From Tenacibaculum mesophilum (GTDB lineage: Bacteria; Bacteroidota; Bacteroidia; Flavobacteriales; Flavobacteriaceae), in contig NZ_CP032544.1 in the NCBI RefSeq assembly GCF_003867075.1, positions 1,337,501-1,401,500 of the forward strand: a DNA stretch of 64,000 nt. Direction: 5' to 3'. The notes beneath the pieces were generated by a model. It did no database searches. It worked only from the letters and a program-made list of their open reading frames with translations, and had not been told where the DNA came from. Shown here in pieces: positions 16,282 through 25,986 of this stretch. The number at the start of each line of letters is the position of its first letter. Position 1 is the first letter of the stretch. The translations under genes and the position numbers were made by a program.

Positions 16282-16787
16282 TGGCAACAACAAATTTATC
16301 TTATTACGATAAAGCAACAATCCCAAATGCGAAGTCTTTTCGATTTGGGATTGTTGTTTCAGAATGGAATCCTGAAATCACTAAAAACCTTCATAAAGGT
16401 GCTATTGAAACTTTATTAGATTGTGGAGCTACAGAGGAAAATATTGTTTCTTGGAATGTTCCTGGTAGTTTTGAATTAGTGTACGGATGTAAAAAAATGA
16501 TCGAAACACAAAAATTAGATGCTATTATCGCCATTGGAAATGTTATCCAAGGTGAAACCAAGCATTTCGATTTTGTATGTGAAGGAGTTACTCAAGGAAT
16601 TGTAGATTTAAACATTAAGTACGATGTTCCTGTAATTTTCTGTGTATTGACCGATAACACCAAACAACAATCTATTGATCGTTCAGGCGGTAAACTAGGT
16701 AACAAAGGAATTGAATGTGCAGTAGCTGCAGTTAAAATGGCAGCAATTAAAAATCAAGAACGTCCATCAAAATCATTAGGTTTTTAA
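16281..16787 (+). CDS. ribH: 6,7-dimethyl-8-ribityllumazine synthase
   Basis: Condenses the ribityl-aminouracil with 3,4-dihydroxy-2-butanone 4-phosphate, the next-to-last step of riboflavin synthesis. Substrate-binding segments are present: SEWNPEI, VPGSFELVYG, IGNVIQGETKHFDF (with the catalytic His) and CVLTDNT. The 168-residue length fits. It overlaps the TPR gene by one base and is followed by a strong terminator. Confidence 0.96.
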   Translation: MATTNLSYYDKATIPNAKSFRFGIVVSEWNPEITKNLHKGAIETLLDCGATEENIVSWNVPGSFELVYGCKKMIETQKLDAIIAIGNVIQGETKHFDFVCEGVTQGIVDLNIKYDVPVIFCVLTDNTKQQSIDRSGGKLGNKGIECAVAAVKMAAIKNQERPSKSLGF

Positions 16788-16814
16788 TTAATTCTGTTAT
16801 AGTTAAATATTATT

Positions 16815-16850
16815 AAAAAGCGTTTAGATTTTGGAATCTAAACGCTTTTT
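16815..16850 (+). terminator. terminator of the TPR-ribH operon
   Basis: A perfect 16-bp stem (16815-16830 / 16835-16850) with a TTGG loop that starts in an A run and ends in a T run lies 28 bp after ribH. Confidence 0.92.
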
Positions 16851-16871
16851 AACTTTAATTTATACACATTT

Positions 16872-16903
16872 TTTGACCACCTCTCTATAATTCAGTAACT
16901 TTG
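16872..16903 (+). promoter_or_regulatory. promoter of the 93-residue protein-mutL operon
   Basis: TTTG (16872-16875) and TAACTTTG (16896-16903) with a 20-bp spacer match the flavobacterial consensus at both elements. Confidence 0.75.
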
Positions 16904-16964
16904 GAATTCGTCTTATTTGGTGTGATTTTTGTTCCACTTAAGCTATTAAAGAAGCAACAATTTT

Positions 16965-17246
16965 ATGGGATTTATCAAAAGAGAAAATAAAAAGTTCGAT
17001 TACAAACCTCGTTATTATCAAGGAGAAGGAAATCCTTATAAGATAAAACAAAAGTTTGATGAATACAGAACTACTGTTGGAAAAAGAAAAAGTTTAAAGG
17101 GAAAGTTTAATGCTGCTTTTGACGAATTTAAAGAGTCTGGTTACAAACTGAATAAAACTATAGTTATTATAGCGTTAGTTTTAACGCTTATTTTCTTGTT
17201 TATTATCGACTTTGATCTTACAATCTTTTTCCCAAAAAATAATTAA
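16965..17246 (+). CDS. small membrane protein upstream of mutL
   Basis: A 93-residue basic protein with a Tyr/Lys-rich cytoplasmic part (FIKRENKKFDYKPRYYQGEG) and a single C-terminal membrane helix (about 66-86, TIVIIALVLTLIFLFIIDF). No characterised family is recognised. Its stop codon directly abuts the mutL ATG, so they form one operon from the promoter at 16872-16903. Confidence 0.75.
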   Translation: MGFIKRENKKFDYKPRYYQGEGNPYKIKQKFDEYRTTVGKRKSLKGKFNAAFDEFKESGYKLNKTIVIIALVLTLIFLFIIDFDLTIFFPKNN

Positions 17247-19100
17247 ATGTCAGATATTATACAGTTACTACCTGATCATGTTGCAAACCAAATTGCTGCT
17301 GGAGAAGTTGTGCAACGCCCTGCTTCTGTAGTAAAAGAATTGATTGAGAACTCTATTGATGCTGGTGCTACTTCTATCACCTTATTGTTAAAAGATGCTG
17401 GAAAAACTTTAATTCAAGTAATTGATGATGGTAAGGGAATGAGTGCTACGGATGCTCGTTTAAGTTTTGAACGTCATGCCACTTCAAAAATTAAAGATGC
17501 ACAAGATTTATTCAACCTAAATACTAAAGGTTTTCGTGGAGAAGCTTTAGCTTCTATTGCTGCCATTGCGCATGTTGAATTAAAAACGAAACAAGAAGAT
17601 GACGAGTTAGGAACGCAAATAAAAATTGAAGGTAGTGAAATAACTTCTCAAGAAGTAGTTTCAACTGCGAAAGGAACTAGTATCGCTGTTAAAAATTTAT
17701 TTTTTAATATTCCTGCACGTCGTAACTTTTTAAAATCTGACACTGTTGAAACGCGTCATATTGTTGATGAATTTCAACGTGTAGCCTTAGCGCATCCTAC
17801 TATTTCTTTTTTATTACACCATAACAACAACGAGGTTTATCATTTAAAAAAGAGCAACTTACGCAAACGTATTGTGGCTATTTTTGGAACTAAAATGAAC
17901 GAAAAATTAGTTCCTATTAATGAACAAACAGATATTATAACTGTTAACGGATTTGTTGCTAAACCTGAATTCGCAAAGAAAAAACGTGGCGAACAGTTCT
18001 TTTTTGTAAATAACCGCTTTATAAAAAGCTCTTATTTAAACCACGCTGTGGTAAATGCTTTTGAAGGTTTATTAGAAAGTGGTTCGCATCCTTCTTATTT
18101 CTTGTATTTAGAGGTACCTCCTAATACAATTGATATTAATATTCACCCGACAAAAACGGAAATTAAGTTTGATAACGAAAAAGCATTATACGCTATTTTA
18201 CGTGCTACTGTAAAACATAGTTTGGGGCAATATAATGTAGCTCCTGTATTGGATTTTGACAGAGATGCTACTTTAGATACTCCTTACGATTATAGCAAAA
18301 AGAGTAACTCATCTGTTCCTCCAATAACTGTTGATCCTACATTTAATCCTTTTAAAACGGAAACTAATTACAAAGAGCCGTCTAATACAAATAGCTCTCC
18401 TAAAAGTAGCACAACGCACAGTTATCAATCTAACTTTAAAAAAGATACTGGAAGTTGGGAAGCTTTATATACAAATACTGAAACCATTGAACCTATTCAA
18501 CAAGAACAACTTTTTGAATCTGAGCAAGAAACTGAAACTGGAAAAACCTTCCAAATTCAAAAAAAATACTTATTGAGTTCTATAAAATCAGGCGTGGTAT
18601 TAATTCATCAATCTTTAGCACACCAACGTGTTTTATATGAAGAATTTTTAGAGAATATTACTGTTAAAGAAGCTAGCAGTCAGCAACTGCTGTTTCCTGT
18701 AAATATTTCTTTTTCTTCATCAGATATTGAAATGATATACAGTATAAAATCTGATTTAGAGAGTGCTGGTTTTATGTTTGACGAGTTCACCAAAGAAAGT
18801 GTAGTAATTGCCGGAATTCCTACTTCAATAAGTGAAAGTCAAATCACCCTTATTTTAGAACAGTTATTAGACGATATTAAACTCGAAGTACCTGATAGTA
18901 GTTTTAGTCACTTTGACGTGATGGCAAAATCATTTGCTAAATCATTAGCTATAAAAACAGGAACTTCTTTAAGTGCAAAAGAACAAGAAAATTTAGTAAA
19001 CAACTTATTCTCTTGCAAAGAACCTAATATTTCACCCTTTGGCAAACCTACATTTAAAACATTAGCTTTAAATGAAATTGATGCCATTTTTAATAAATAA
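17247..19100 (+). CDS. mutL: DNA mismatch repair protein MutL
   Basis: A GHKL ATPase that couples MutS mismatch recognition to strand incision. The N-terminal motifs are complete: ELIENSIDAGAT, DDGKGM, FERHATSKI and TKGFRGEALASIAA. A Ser/Thr/Asn-rich linker (about 350-430) leads to the dimerisation domain. In that domain the endonuclease motif DQHA(X)2E(X)4E reads HQSLAHQRVLYE and the usual CPHGRP segment reads SPFGKP, so several zinc/manganese ligands are missing. The protein is probably not an active endonuclease of the Bacillus type. Confidence 0.96.
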   Translation: MSDIIQLLPDHVANQIAAGEVVQRPASVVKELIENSIDAGATSITLLLKDAGKTLIQVIDDGKGMSATDARLSFERHATSKIKDAQDLFNLNTKGFRGEALASIAAIAHVELKTKQEDDELGTQIKIEGSEITSQEVVSTAKGTSIAVKNLFFNIPARRNFLKSDTVETRHIVDEFQRVALAHPTISFLLHHNNNEVYHLKKSNLRKRIVAIFGTKMNEKLVPINEQTDIITVNGFVAKPEFAKKKRGEQFFFVNNRFIKSSYLNHAVVNAFEGLLESGSHPSYFLYLEVPPNTIDINIHPTKTEIKFDNEKALYAILRATVKHSLGQYNVAPVLDFDRDATLDTPYDYSKKSNSSVPPITVDPTFNPFKTETNYKEPSNTNSSPKSSTTHSYQSNFKKDTGSWEALYTNTETIEPIQQEQLFESEQETETGKTFQIQKKYLLSSIKSGVVLIHQSLAHQRVLYEEFLENITVKEASSQQLLFPVNISFSSSDIEMIYSIKSDLESAGFMFDEFTKESVVIAGIPTSISESQITLILEQLLDDIKLEVPDSSFSHFDVMAKSFAKSLAIKTGTSLSAKEQENLVNNLFSCKEPNISPFGKPTFKTLALNEIDAIFNK

Positions 19101-19108
19101 AAAGTAAT

Positions 19109-19834
19109 ATGCCTAGATTAACACAAGCCATAAAGCATTTAATAATCATTAACGTGATTATGTATTTTGCTCCGCAGTTATTAAACATGGATTTAACTAA
19201 TCTATTTGCTTTACATTATCCAAAAAACGAACATTTTGGGGTTTGGCAATATGTTACACACATATTTATGCATGGCGGACCAGCACATTTACTTTTTAAC
19301 ATGTATGGTTTATGGGCATTTGGTACCCCACTTGAACAAATGTGGGGACGAAATAAATTTTTATTCTTCTATTTTTCTGCAGGAATTGGTGCAGGTTTAA
19401 TTTACACTTTCGTGAATTACTATCAATTCAATGGAATATACGAACAGCTAATTGGTATGGGAGTTTCTCCTGCTGAAATTCAAAATATTTTAAGTTCAGG
19501 TCAGTATAACGATAGCTTAATAACTTTGTCTAATAAAACTATGAGTGAGTTTTATAGTTTATACCACACGCCTGCCGTTGGTGCTTCTGGTGCTATTTAT
19601 GGAATTTTAGTTGCATTTGGGTTAACTTATCCTGACGCTAAACTAGCATTGATTTTCTTCCCTGTTCCTATTGCTGCCAAATACTTTATTCCTTTAATTA
19701 TTTTAAGTGATTTATTCTTTGGTATGACTAGTTATTCTATTGGTAACATTGCGCATTTTGCGCATATTGGTGGTGCTATTATCGGTTTTATCATTGCTTG
19801 GTACTGGAAAAAAAATCAATTTAAATTTCGTTAA
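19109..19834 (+). CDS. rhomboid-family intramembrane serine protease
   Basis: A 241-residue polytopic protein with six helices. The family hallmarks are visible: MHGGPAHLLFNMYGLWAFG (HxxxN-type loop helix), the nucleophile motif VGASGAIYG and the catalytic histidine in IAHFAHIGGAIIGF. It starts 8 bp after mutL and is followed by a second rhomboid gene. Substrates are unknown. Confidence 0.93.
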   Translation: MPRLTQAIKHLIIINVIMYFAPQLLNMDLTNLFALHYPKNEHFGVWQYVTHIFMHGGPAHLLFNMYGLWAFGTPLEQMWGRNKFLFFYFSAGIGAGLIYTFVNYYQFNGIYEQLIGMGVSPAEIQNILSSGQYNDSLITLSNKTMSEFYSLYHTPAVGASGAIYGILVAFGLTYPDAKLALIFFPVPIAAKYFIPLIILSDLFFGMTSYSIGNIAHFAHIGGAIIGFIIAWYWKKNQFKFR

Positions 19835-19875
19835 TTTAGTAACTAAAATTTTTATTCTTACTGAAGTCATACATC

Positions 19876-20736
19876 ATGAATGTACTTGAAAACTTAAAAT
19901 ATAGATTTAAACATGCTGGAATTGTTGAGCAATTAATTTACGTAAACTTAGCTGTTTTCTTACTTGTTTTTGTAACCAATACTTTTGGGTTTCTTTTTCA
20001 ATCAAAAACAAACTTTTTAGTAGAATGGCTTGCGTTACCTGCCAACTTTGATGATTTTATTGTTAAACCTTGGACTATTATTACCTATGGTTTTTTACAC
20101 ACTAGTTTTTTGCATATTCTATTCAACCTAATTGCTTTATTTTATATCGGGCATTTATTTCAACAATATTTCACCCCTAAACAGTTACTTACCTTTTATT
20201 TACTAGGAACATTATTTGGAGGAATTGTTTTTGTTGCTAGTTATAATTTTTTTCCTGCCCTACAAAATGTTGCTCATAATAGTGTTTTGTTAGGTGCTTC
20301 AGCTGGTATTTCTGCTATCTTTATTGGTATTGCTACCTACATACCTAATTATGAATTAAAGTTCCCGTTAATTGGTTTTGTGAAACTATGGGTGTTAGCT
20401 TGTATTTGGATTGCTATTGATATTATTCAAATTCCTGCTGGTAATGCTGGTGGGCATTTAGCACATTTAGGTGGTGCCTTACTAGGCTTTTTCTATGTTC
20501 GTAGTGCTAGTAATAAGGAGTTGGACATTTTTAAATCGGTAAACAAACTTTTTTCTAAAAAAGAAAGAAAACTCAAAACAGTTTATAAATCTGGTAATAA
20601 AACACCAAAACCTAACGTTGATAAGACTAGAAACCAAGAAGAAGTTGACGCTATTTTAGATAAAATTAGTAAATCTGGATACGATACTTTAAGTAAAAGT
20701 GAAAAAGAGTTTTTATTTAAACAAGGAAAAAATTAG
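19876..20736 (+). CDS. rhomboid-family intramembrane protease with C-terminal extension
   Basis: A second rhomboid (286 residues): HTSFLHILFNLIALFYIG, LGASAGISAIFIG (serine in a GASAG context) and HLAHLGGALLGFFY provide the catalytic pair. A cytoplasmic tail of about 80 residues (KKERKLKTVYKSGNK ... LDKISKSGYDTLSKSEKEFLF) matches the DUF6576-type extension common in Bacteroidota rhomboids. It lies 41 bp after the first rhomboid gene and abuts the next gene. Confidence 0.92.
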   Translation: MNVLENLKYRFKHAGIVEQLIYVNLAVFLLVFVTNTFGFLFQSKTNFLVEWLALPANFDDFIVKPWTIITYGFLHTSFLHILFNLIALFYIGHLFQQYFTPKQLLTFYLLGTLFGGIVFVASYNFFPALQNVAHNSVLLGASAGISAIFIGIATYIPNYELKFPLIGFVKLWVLACIWIAIDIIQIPAGNAGGHLAHLGGALLGFFYVRSASNKELDIFKSVNKLFSKKERKLKTVYKSGNKTPKPNVDKTRNQEEVDAILDKISKSGYDTLSKSEKEFLFKQGKN

Positions 20737-21750
20737 ATGAAAAAGTTTTCGATAGCTCATAAGTTTATATTCTTTATCAATTCAGTTTTTGCAGCTGTTT
20801 TATTGCTATCATATGCACTTCCGTACGTATCTCCACAAACAATTCCTTTCCTTTCTGTTTTTGGGTTGTTTGTTCCGTTTTTAGTTATCGTAAACATTGC
20901 TTTTTTTGTGTATTGGCTTATTAAAATGCATAAAAATGCTTTTTTATCATTACTTGTTTTAGCCATAGGATGGTTTGTTTCTACTCCATTAGTTAAGTTT
21001 TCTAATAAGGAGGTAATTTTAAATGATGATTTAAAAATAATGAGCTACAATGTCCACTTGTTTAATCATTATAAACATGAAGAAGATGTTACTACTGAAC
21101 AAAAGATTTATGAGTTCATCAATAATGAAAATCCAGACGTTATTGCTGTACAGGAATTTTACAATTCTAAAATGTTAGATATTAAACTTCCTTATAAATA
21201 CATCAAAACGAAAACGAAAACGAATAAATTTGGATTAGCTATTTATTCCAAACACCCAATTATAAACTCTGGTTCTCTTGATTTTAAACAAAGTGCTAAC
21301 AACACCATTTTTGCCGATATTCTTGTAAAAGATGACACCGTTCGTGTTTATAATGTGCATTTAGAATCATTAAAACTAAATCCGAAAAAAGAAAATTTTG
21401 GAGAAAAAAGTTCTGAGCGTTTATTTAAACGTTTAGAAAATGGTTTTGTAAAACAAGTAAGTCAGGTTGAATTAATTCAACAGCATGAGTATTCATGGAA
21501 AGGTAAAAAAATTGTTTGTGGCGACTTTAATAACACCGCTTATTCTTGGGCTTATAAACAATTGGCTTCTGATAAAAAAGATGCTTTTATTGAATGTGGA
21601 ATTGGTTTAGGCAAGTCTTTTAGGTACATTTATCCTATGCGAATTGATTTTATTTTAACAGATAAAAAAGCTACTGTGAATCAATTTAAAACCTACGGAG
21701 ACATAAAACTATCTGACCACTACCCTGTTATGACTCGTTTACATTGGTAA
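20737..21750 (+). CDS. membrane-anchored endonuclease/exonuclease/phosphatase (EEP) protein
   Basis: Three N-terminal membrane helices (about 8-30, 38-62, 68-85) precede an EEP-fold domain with KIMSYNVHLFN, NPDVIAVQEFYN, VCGDFNNTAYSWAY and SDHYPVMTR, the metal and phosphate ligands of the family. Members hydrolyse phosphodiesters in nucleic acids, phosphoinositides or sphingomyelin, and the substrate here is unknown. It starts directly after the second rhomboid stop. Confidence 0.9.
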   Translation: MKKFSIAHKFIFFINSVFAAVLLLSYALPYVSPQTIPFLSVFGLFVPFLVIVNIAFFVYWLIKMHKNAFLSLLVLAIGWFVSTPLVKFSNKEVILNDDLKIMSYNVHLFNHYKHEEDVTTEQKIYEFINNENPDVIAVQEFYNSKMLDIKLPYKYIKTKTKTNKFGLAIYSKHPIINSGSLDFKQSANNTIFADILVKDDTVRVYNVHLESLKLNPKKENFGEKSSERLFKRLENGFVKQVSQVELIQQHEYSWKGKKIVCGDFNNTAYSWAYKQLASDKKDAFIECGIGLGKSFRYIYPMRIDFILTDKKATVNQFKTYGDIKLSDHYPVMTRLHW

Positions 21751-21805
21751 ATTAATTTTTAATTCGGTATAAAAGTGTATTTTTAACCGAACTAAAAATA
21801 ATACT

Positions 21806-22951
21806 ATGAAACAGCATTACCATGTTGCTATTATTGGCAGCGGACCATCAGGAGCTTCAACAGCTTTTTACTTAGCTCAAAAAGGAATTTCAACAGTTAT
21901 TATTGAAAAAGAAACTTTACCACGCTATAAAACATGCGGTGGAGGTTTTGTTTTTAGAGGTCGCAAAAACTTACCTTTTGATATTAAAGAGGTCGTTGAA
22001 AAAGAGTTTCATACTGTTGATATTTATTTGGGAGAGAAACTTCACTTTAAAACGCATAGAGAAGAACCAACTATTTCTATGATTATGCGTGATTCTTTTG
22101 ACAATCTTATCACGCAAAAAGCAAAGGAGTTTGGTGCTACTTTACTAGAAAACCATAAGCTAAAAGGACTAACTTTTTCTAATGATATTATTACTCTTGA
22201 AACTTCTCAAGGTAATTTTACTGCTAATTTTGTTATCGCTGCCGATGGTGCTTTGAGTCCTACAGCTAAAATGGCTGGGTGGAAAGAAGATACTCGTAAA
22301 TTAATTCCTGCTTTAGAATATGAAGTAGAAGTTTCTGACGAAGACTTTAAACGTTTATCAAAAGAAGTTCGTTTTGATATTGATGCTATTCCTTACGGTT
22401 ATGCTTGGAACTTCCCAAAGAAAAAGCATTTATCTATTGGGGTTGCCTCTGCTAGAAGAACTAAAATTAACTTGAAAGAATATTATCAAGAATACTTAAA
22501 AACATTAGGAATTACAAATATTGTTAGCGAATCACAACATGGTTTTCAAATTCCTGTTGCTCCTCGTACAGATGGTTTTGTTAAAAATAATGTGTTTTTA
22601 ATTGGTGACGCTGCTGGTTTTGCTGATCCTATTACTGCTGAAGGAATTTCTAACGCTATTTACAGTGGTAAATTGGCTGCTGAAGCTATCATTGAGAGTG
22701 AAAAAGAGCCTGAATTAGCTACTAAATTATATTTAGAAAAAATATCAGAAAGCCTAATTCCTGAAATAAAAACTGGCTTATGGCTTTCAAAATGGTTTTA
22801 CGAGCAAAAGAATATCCGAAATATTGTATTAAAAAAATATGGTCAGCAGTTTAGTGAAGCGATGGCCGATGTTTTTCACGGGGATAGAAGTTATCCTAAA
22901 GACATTAAAAAAACAATTACGAATCGAATTAAAGATTTAGTTTCATATTAA
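21806..22951 (+). CDS. geranylgeranyl-reductase-like FAD oxidoreductase
   Basis: A 381-residue flavoprotein with the N-terminal dinucleotide motif IIGSGPSGAS (10-19), RYKTCGGGFVFRGRK and a second FAD motif NVFLIGDAAGFADPITAEGI (about 267-286). This is the geranylgeranyl reductase/FixC-like family, which reduces isoprenoid double bonds or hydroxylates substrates. It could act on menaquinone or lipid isoprenoids, but no neighbour supports a specific substrate. Confidence 0.88.
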   Translation: MKQHYHVAIIGSGPSGASTAFYLAQKGISTVIIEKETLPRYKTCGGGFVFRGRKNLPFDIKEVVEKEFHTVDIYLGEKLHFKTHREEPTISMIMRDSFDNLITQKAKEFGATLLENHKLKGLTFSNDIITLETSQGNFTANFVIAADGALSPTAKMAGWKEDTRKLIPALEYEVEVSDEDFKRLSKEVRFDIDAIPYGYAWNFPKKKHLSIGVASARRTKINLKEYYQEYLKTLGITNIVSESQHGFQIPVAPRTDGFVKNNVFLIGDAAGFADPITAEGISNAIYSGKLAAEAIIESEKEPELATKLYLEKISESLIPEIKTGLWLSKWFYEQKNIRNIVLKKYGQQFSEAMADVFHGDRSYPKDIKKTITNRIKDLVSY

Positions 22952-23078
22952 CAAAGAGATTGCTTATAGCTACTATCATTTTTGATTAGCAATACAGTTT
23001 TAAAATTTAAATACTATTATTTACACTTCTTATTTGTAAAGAAGAATATCTAATTTTGTGTTTAATTAGAACAGTATT

Positions 23079-24179
23079 ATGAATCTAGATAGTTACTTAA
23101 TTCCTATAATTTATTTACTCGGCCTTATTCAAGGAATTATATTTAGTATACTTTTAATTTACTTGGATAAAAAAAATAATCGCCCTACATTACTTTTAGG
23201 GTTATTTATTTTTGCTTACTCCATAAATTACCTTAAACCAATAGCTAAACTTTTAGATTTAGATAAAAATTACTCTTTTTTAAATAATCTTCCTGTTGAT
23301 TTTACTTGGTTACTATTCCCTCTTTTTTATGTTTATATAAGAAATATTTCTATACTACCTAAATCTAATAAAGTCTATTTTTATTTATTACCAGGTTTGT
23401 TAATGTTAATTATAGATATATTGGTTTATCTTAATTTATCATCAGGGTTAGAACAGTTAAAACTTTCAAAAGAATTTCGTTTTGTAAATCATATAGGTGG
23501 GCATTTATATGATATTTTTATATACTACAAAACTTATACTTTTATAAAAAAACATACCGAAGAAACTAACAATCAATACACTTCTACTACAGGTAAAGAG
23601 CTACAATGGGCTAAAACATTTATGTCAATTGGTCTCTTTTTTACGCTCACACTTCATTTTTTACCTGAAATAACAAATAAAACTCTCAATTTATTTATTA
23701 TTTTAATTGATGTTGGGCTTTTATACTGGATTAGTATTTATGGGCTACAACAACAAACAATTAAAAACTTGACTCAACAAAAAGACTCTAAGATTGAAAA
23801 GAAGAACAATTTTAATAGCGAGAATAAAATAAGTAAAGTTGATACAGATTTATTTAACCATATTCAACAAACTATAATTTTACATAAAAAATATAAAGAT
23901 CCAGATTTAACCATTGCTGATGTAGCTAATATTACAAATCAACACCCTAAAAGAATTTCTTTTGTTATTAATGAAATTTCAAATAAAAACTTTAAAACTT
24001 TTATAAATGGTTTTAGAGTTAATGAAGCTATAGAAATTTTAAAAAGTAATAATTCAAAAAACTATAGTATTGAAGGTATTAGTTTAGAGGTTGGTTTTAA
24101 AAGTAAAAGTGCTTTTTATAGTGCCTTCAAGAAAGAAACTGGTACTACTCCTACTAATTATAAAAATAGCTTTTTATAA
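23079..24179 (+). CDS. AraC-family regulator with N-terminal membrane domain
   Basis: Seven or so hydrophobic segments (about 8-235) are followed by a Lys/Asn-rich linker and a C-terminal AraC-type helix-turn-helix domain (about 265-366; LTIADVANITNQHPKRISFVIN, SIEGISLEVGFKSKSAFYSAFKK). This layout is common in Bacteroidota and suggests sensing in the membrane. TAATTTTG at 23051-23058 is a likely minus-7 box. It precedes a lipoprotein gene in the same direction, which may be a target. Confidence 0.88.
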   Translation: MNLDSYLIPIIYLLGLIQGIIFSILLIYLDKKNNRPTLLLGLFIFAYSINYLKPIAKLLDLDKNYSFLNNLPVDFTWLLFPLFYVYIRNISILPKSNKVYFYLLPGLLMLIIDILVYLNLSSGLEQLKLSKEFRFVNHIGGHLYDIFIYYKTYTFIKKHTEETNNQYTSTTGKELQWAKTFMSIGLFFTLTLHFLPEITNKTLNLFIILIDVGLLYWISIYGLQQQTIKNLTQQKDSKIEKKNNFNSENKISKVDTDLFNHIQQTIILHKKYKDPDLTIADVANITNQHPKRISFVINEISNKNFKTFINGFRVNEAIEILKSNNSKNYSIEGISLEVGFKSKSAFYSAFKKETGTTPTNYKNSFL

Positions 24180-24328
24180 TATTTAACCTATAAAAACCTG
24201 TTTCTTTCATTTAAAAAAGAGTTAATTAAAGTTCTATTTTCTGATTTTCGAACTCATTATATCTTTATCTTTCATATTTAAATGATTTAAAATATTGAGT
24301 TTTGCAAAAAATTAAAAATTAAAACTAC

Positions 24329-25081
24329 ATGAAAATTAAACATTTTTTAAAACCTCTATTTTTTTTATTTATCTCTATTATACTTACTAACTGCTCTAGT
24401 GAAGAAAACGAAATAGAAATAATACCAACTAGTTTCAATACTAGTAATGATTTTAATTATTTTATTAACCACAATAATACTCTTAAAATATATTTAAAAG
24501 GCACTTTTAAAGATGGTAATGATTTAGCTGATGTAACTGATAGAGGATTTGTATATGGAAAATCATCAAACCCTATTCCTAATGGCAACAATACTGTGGT
24601 TGCCGCAGGTCCTGCTGACAATATTACAGGTATAGTCGACAATTTACAAAAGGAAACAACTTATTATATTAGAGGTTATTTTAAACTAAGTGATAACACA
24701 TATTTCTATGGAAATGAAATTAAAATAAACACTAGTATAGACGCTAGTGAAAGTAGGTCAATTAACATGATAATCAAACCGAAACTATTCTTTAAAAATT
24801 CAGAAGGTATTACCCCAGAATTAGAAGTAATTTCTATAGAAAAAGAATCTCCTAAAGAAATTGGTTTTGAATATAGTTTAAATGAAGATTTTTCTAACAG
24901 CTCTATAGCCTTAGATACTGATGTATCTGGTAATATTTTTAAAAATATTTATACTGAATTTATTGAAGAATTAACACCTGAAACCACTTATTACTTTAGA
25001 CCTTATGCTAAATACAATGATGGTAGTGTTACAAATGGAGGAACTAGTGTTGCTTCTTTTAAAACAAATAAAGCATTTTAA
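24329..25081 (+). CDS. lipoprotein with two fibronectin-like modules
   Basis: A lipoprotein signal with lipobox LTNC (around Cys23) precedes two similar all-beta modules (about 35-130 and 145-248). Each ends in a matching pattern: ETTYYIRGYFKLSDNTYFYGNE and ETTYYFRPYAKYNDGSVTNGG. This TTYY.R.Y pattern is typical of surface fibronectin-III-like lipoproteins in Flavobacteria. The function is unknown. It lies 149 bp after the AraC-type gene and ends before a strong terminator. Confidence 0.75.
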   Translation: MKIKHFLKPLFFLFISIILTNCSSEENEIEIIPTSFNTSNDFNYFINHNNTLKIYLKGTFKDGNDLADVTDRGFVYGKSSNPIPNGNNTVVAAGPADNITGIVDNLQKETTYYIRGYFKLSDNTYFYGNEIKINTSIDASESRSINMIIKPKLFFKNSEGITPELEVISIEKESPKEIGFEYSLNEDFSNSSIALDTDVSGNIFKNIYTEFIEELTPETTYYFRPYAKYNDGSVTNGGTSVASFKTNKAF

Positions 25082-25097
25082 TTAAAAAGTATTTTCT

Positions 25098-25148
25098 GAC
25101 TAGTACTAAATAATTATTATAGTTATTTAGTACTGGTCGTTATTTTTT
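25098..25148 (+). terminator. terminator after the lipoprotein gene
   Basis: A 16-bp stem with one G-U pair (25098-25113 / 25123-25138; GACTAGTACTAAATAA arm) is followed by GTTATTTTTTC, 16 bp after the stop. Confidence 0.85.
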
Positions 25149-25238
25149 CATTTATGCCAAAAAAATAAACACCTATTCTAAAAACGATTTAATCTACAAT
25201 TTTTCTAGTAACTTGCTATAGAACAATTACACATACAA

Positions 25239-25964
25239 GTGAAAGAAATTAAAACTACTATTTTTTTAAAACTTCCTTTTCTGTTTGATACAGATAAACT
25301 ATTACATGATTATTCTTTAGTTGTAAATCAACATTGGATTCCTCATTTCAACACATCTGGATATCAAGGTGAGTGGAAAGCAATCTCTTTGTACGCTGGC
25401 AATGGTGATGCTTCTAATATTTTTGCTTTTCAAAATGATAATAGTACTATTAAGGAAACTCCGATAATGAATGATTGCAATTATTTTAAAGAGGTTATCA
25501 ACTCTTTTCAATGCCCTATTTCATCTGCTCGCTTACTACGTTTGAATGTTGGTGCAGAAATTAAACCTCATCGTGACTACAAACTAGGCTATGAAGATGG
25601 CAACTTTCGCTTACATATTCCGATTATTACGAATAATAAAGTTGAATTTATTTTAGATGATGAACAATTGAAAATGTTACCTGGTGAGTGTTGGTATACG
25701 AATGTAAATTATATACATTCAGTTACTAATAAAGGAAATGAAGACCGTATTCATTTAGTTATCGATGCTGAAAGGAACGAATGGTCTGATACTTTATTTT
25801 TTTCTCTTGCTCCAAAAGAAAGTTTTCAACCTAAACAAGAAGAAATTGATTCACCAGAAACAATACACCTTATCCTAAACGAGCTAAAACGTAGCAATGA
25901 ACCTGCTTCGAAAAAACTTATTAATGAAATGGAACAGAAGTTATCAAAGCTTACATCAAAATAA
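25239..25964 (+). CDS. aspartyl/asparaginyl beta-hydroxylase-like dioxygenase
   Basis: A 2-oxoglutarate/Fe(II) dioxygenase fold of the Asp/Asn beta-hydroxylase type. KPHRDY (109-114) and LRLNVGAE precede RLHIPIITN (124-132), and GECWYTNVNYIHSVTNKG (149-166) with DRIHLVID carries the second iron ligand His160 and the 2OG-binding Arg170. The start is GTG at 25239: no ATG occurs before residue 77, and the conserved N-terminal strand would otherwise be lost. It lies 22 bp before a methyltransferase-like gene, so the two probably act together. The substrate is unknown. Confidence 0.85.
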   Translation: MKEIKTTIFLKLPFLFDTDKLLHDYSLVVNQHWIPHFNTSGYQGEWKAISLYAGNGDASNIFAFQNDNSTIKETPIMNDCNYFKEVINSFQCPISSARLLRLNVGAEIKPHRDYKLGYEDGNFRLHIPIITNNKVEFILDDEQLKMLPGECWYTNVNYIHSVTNKGNEDRIHLVIDAERNEWSDTLFFSLAPKESFQPKQEEIDSPETIHLILNELKRSNEPASKKLINEMEQKLSKLTSK

Positions 25965-25986
25965 ACAACTCTTATAATAGCTTGTA

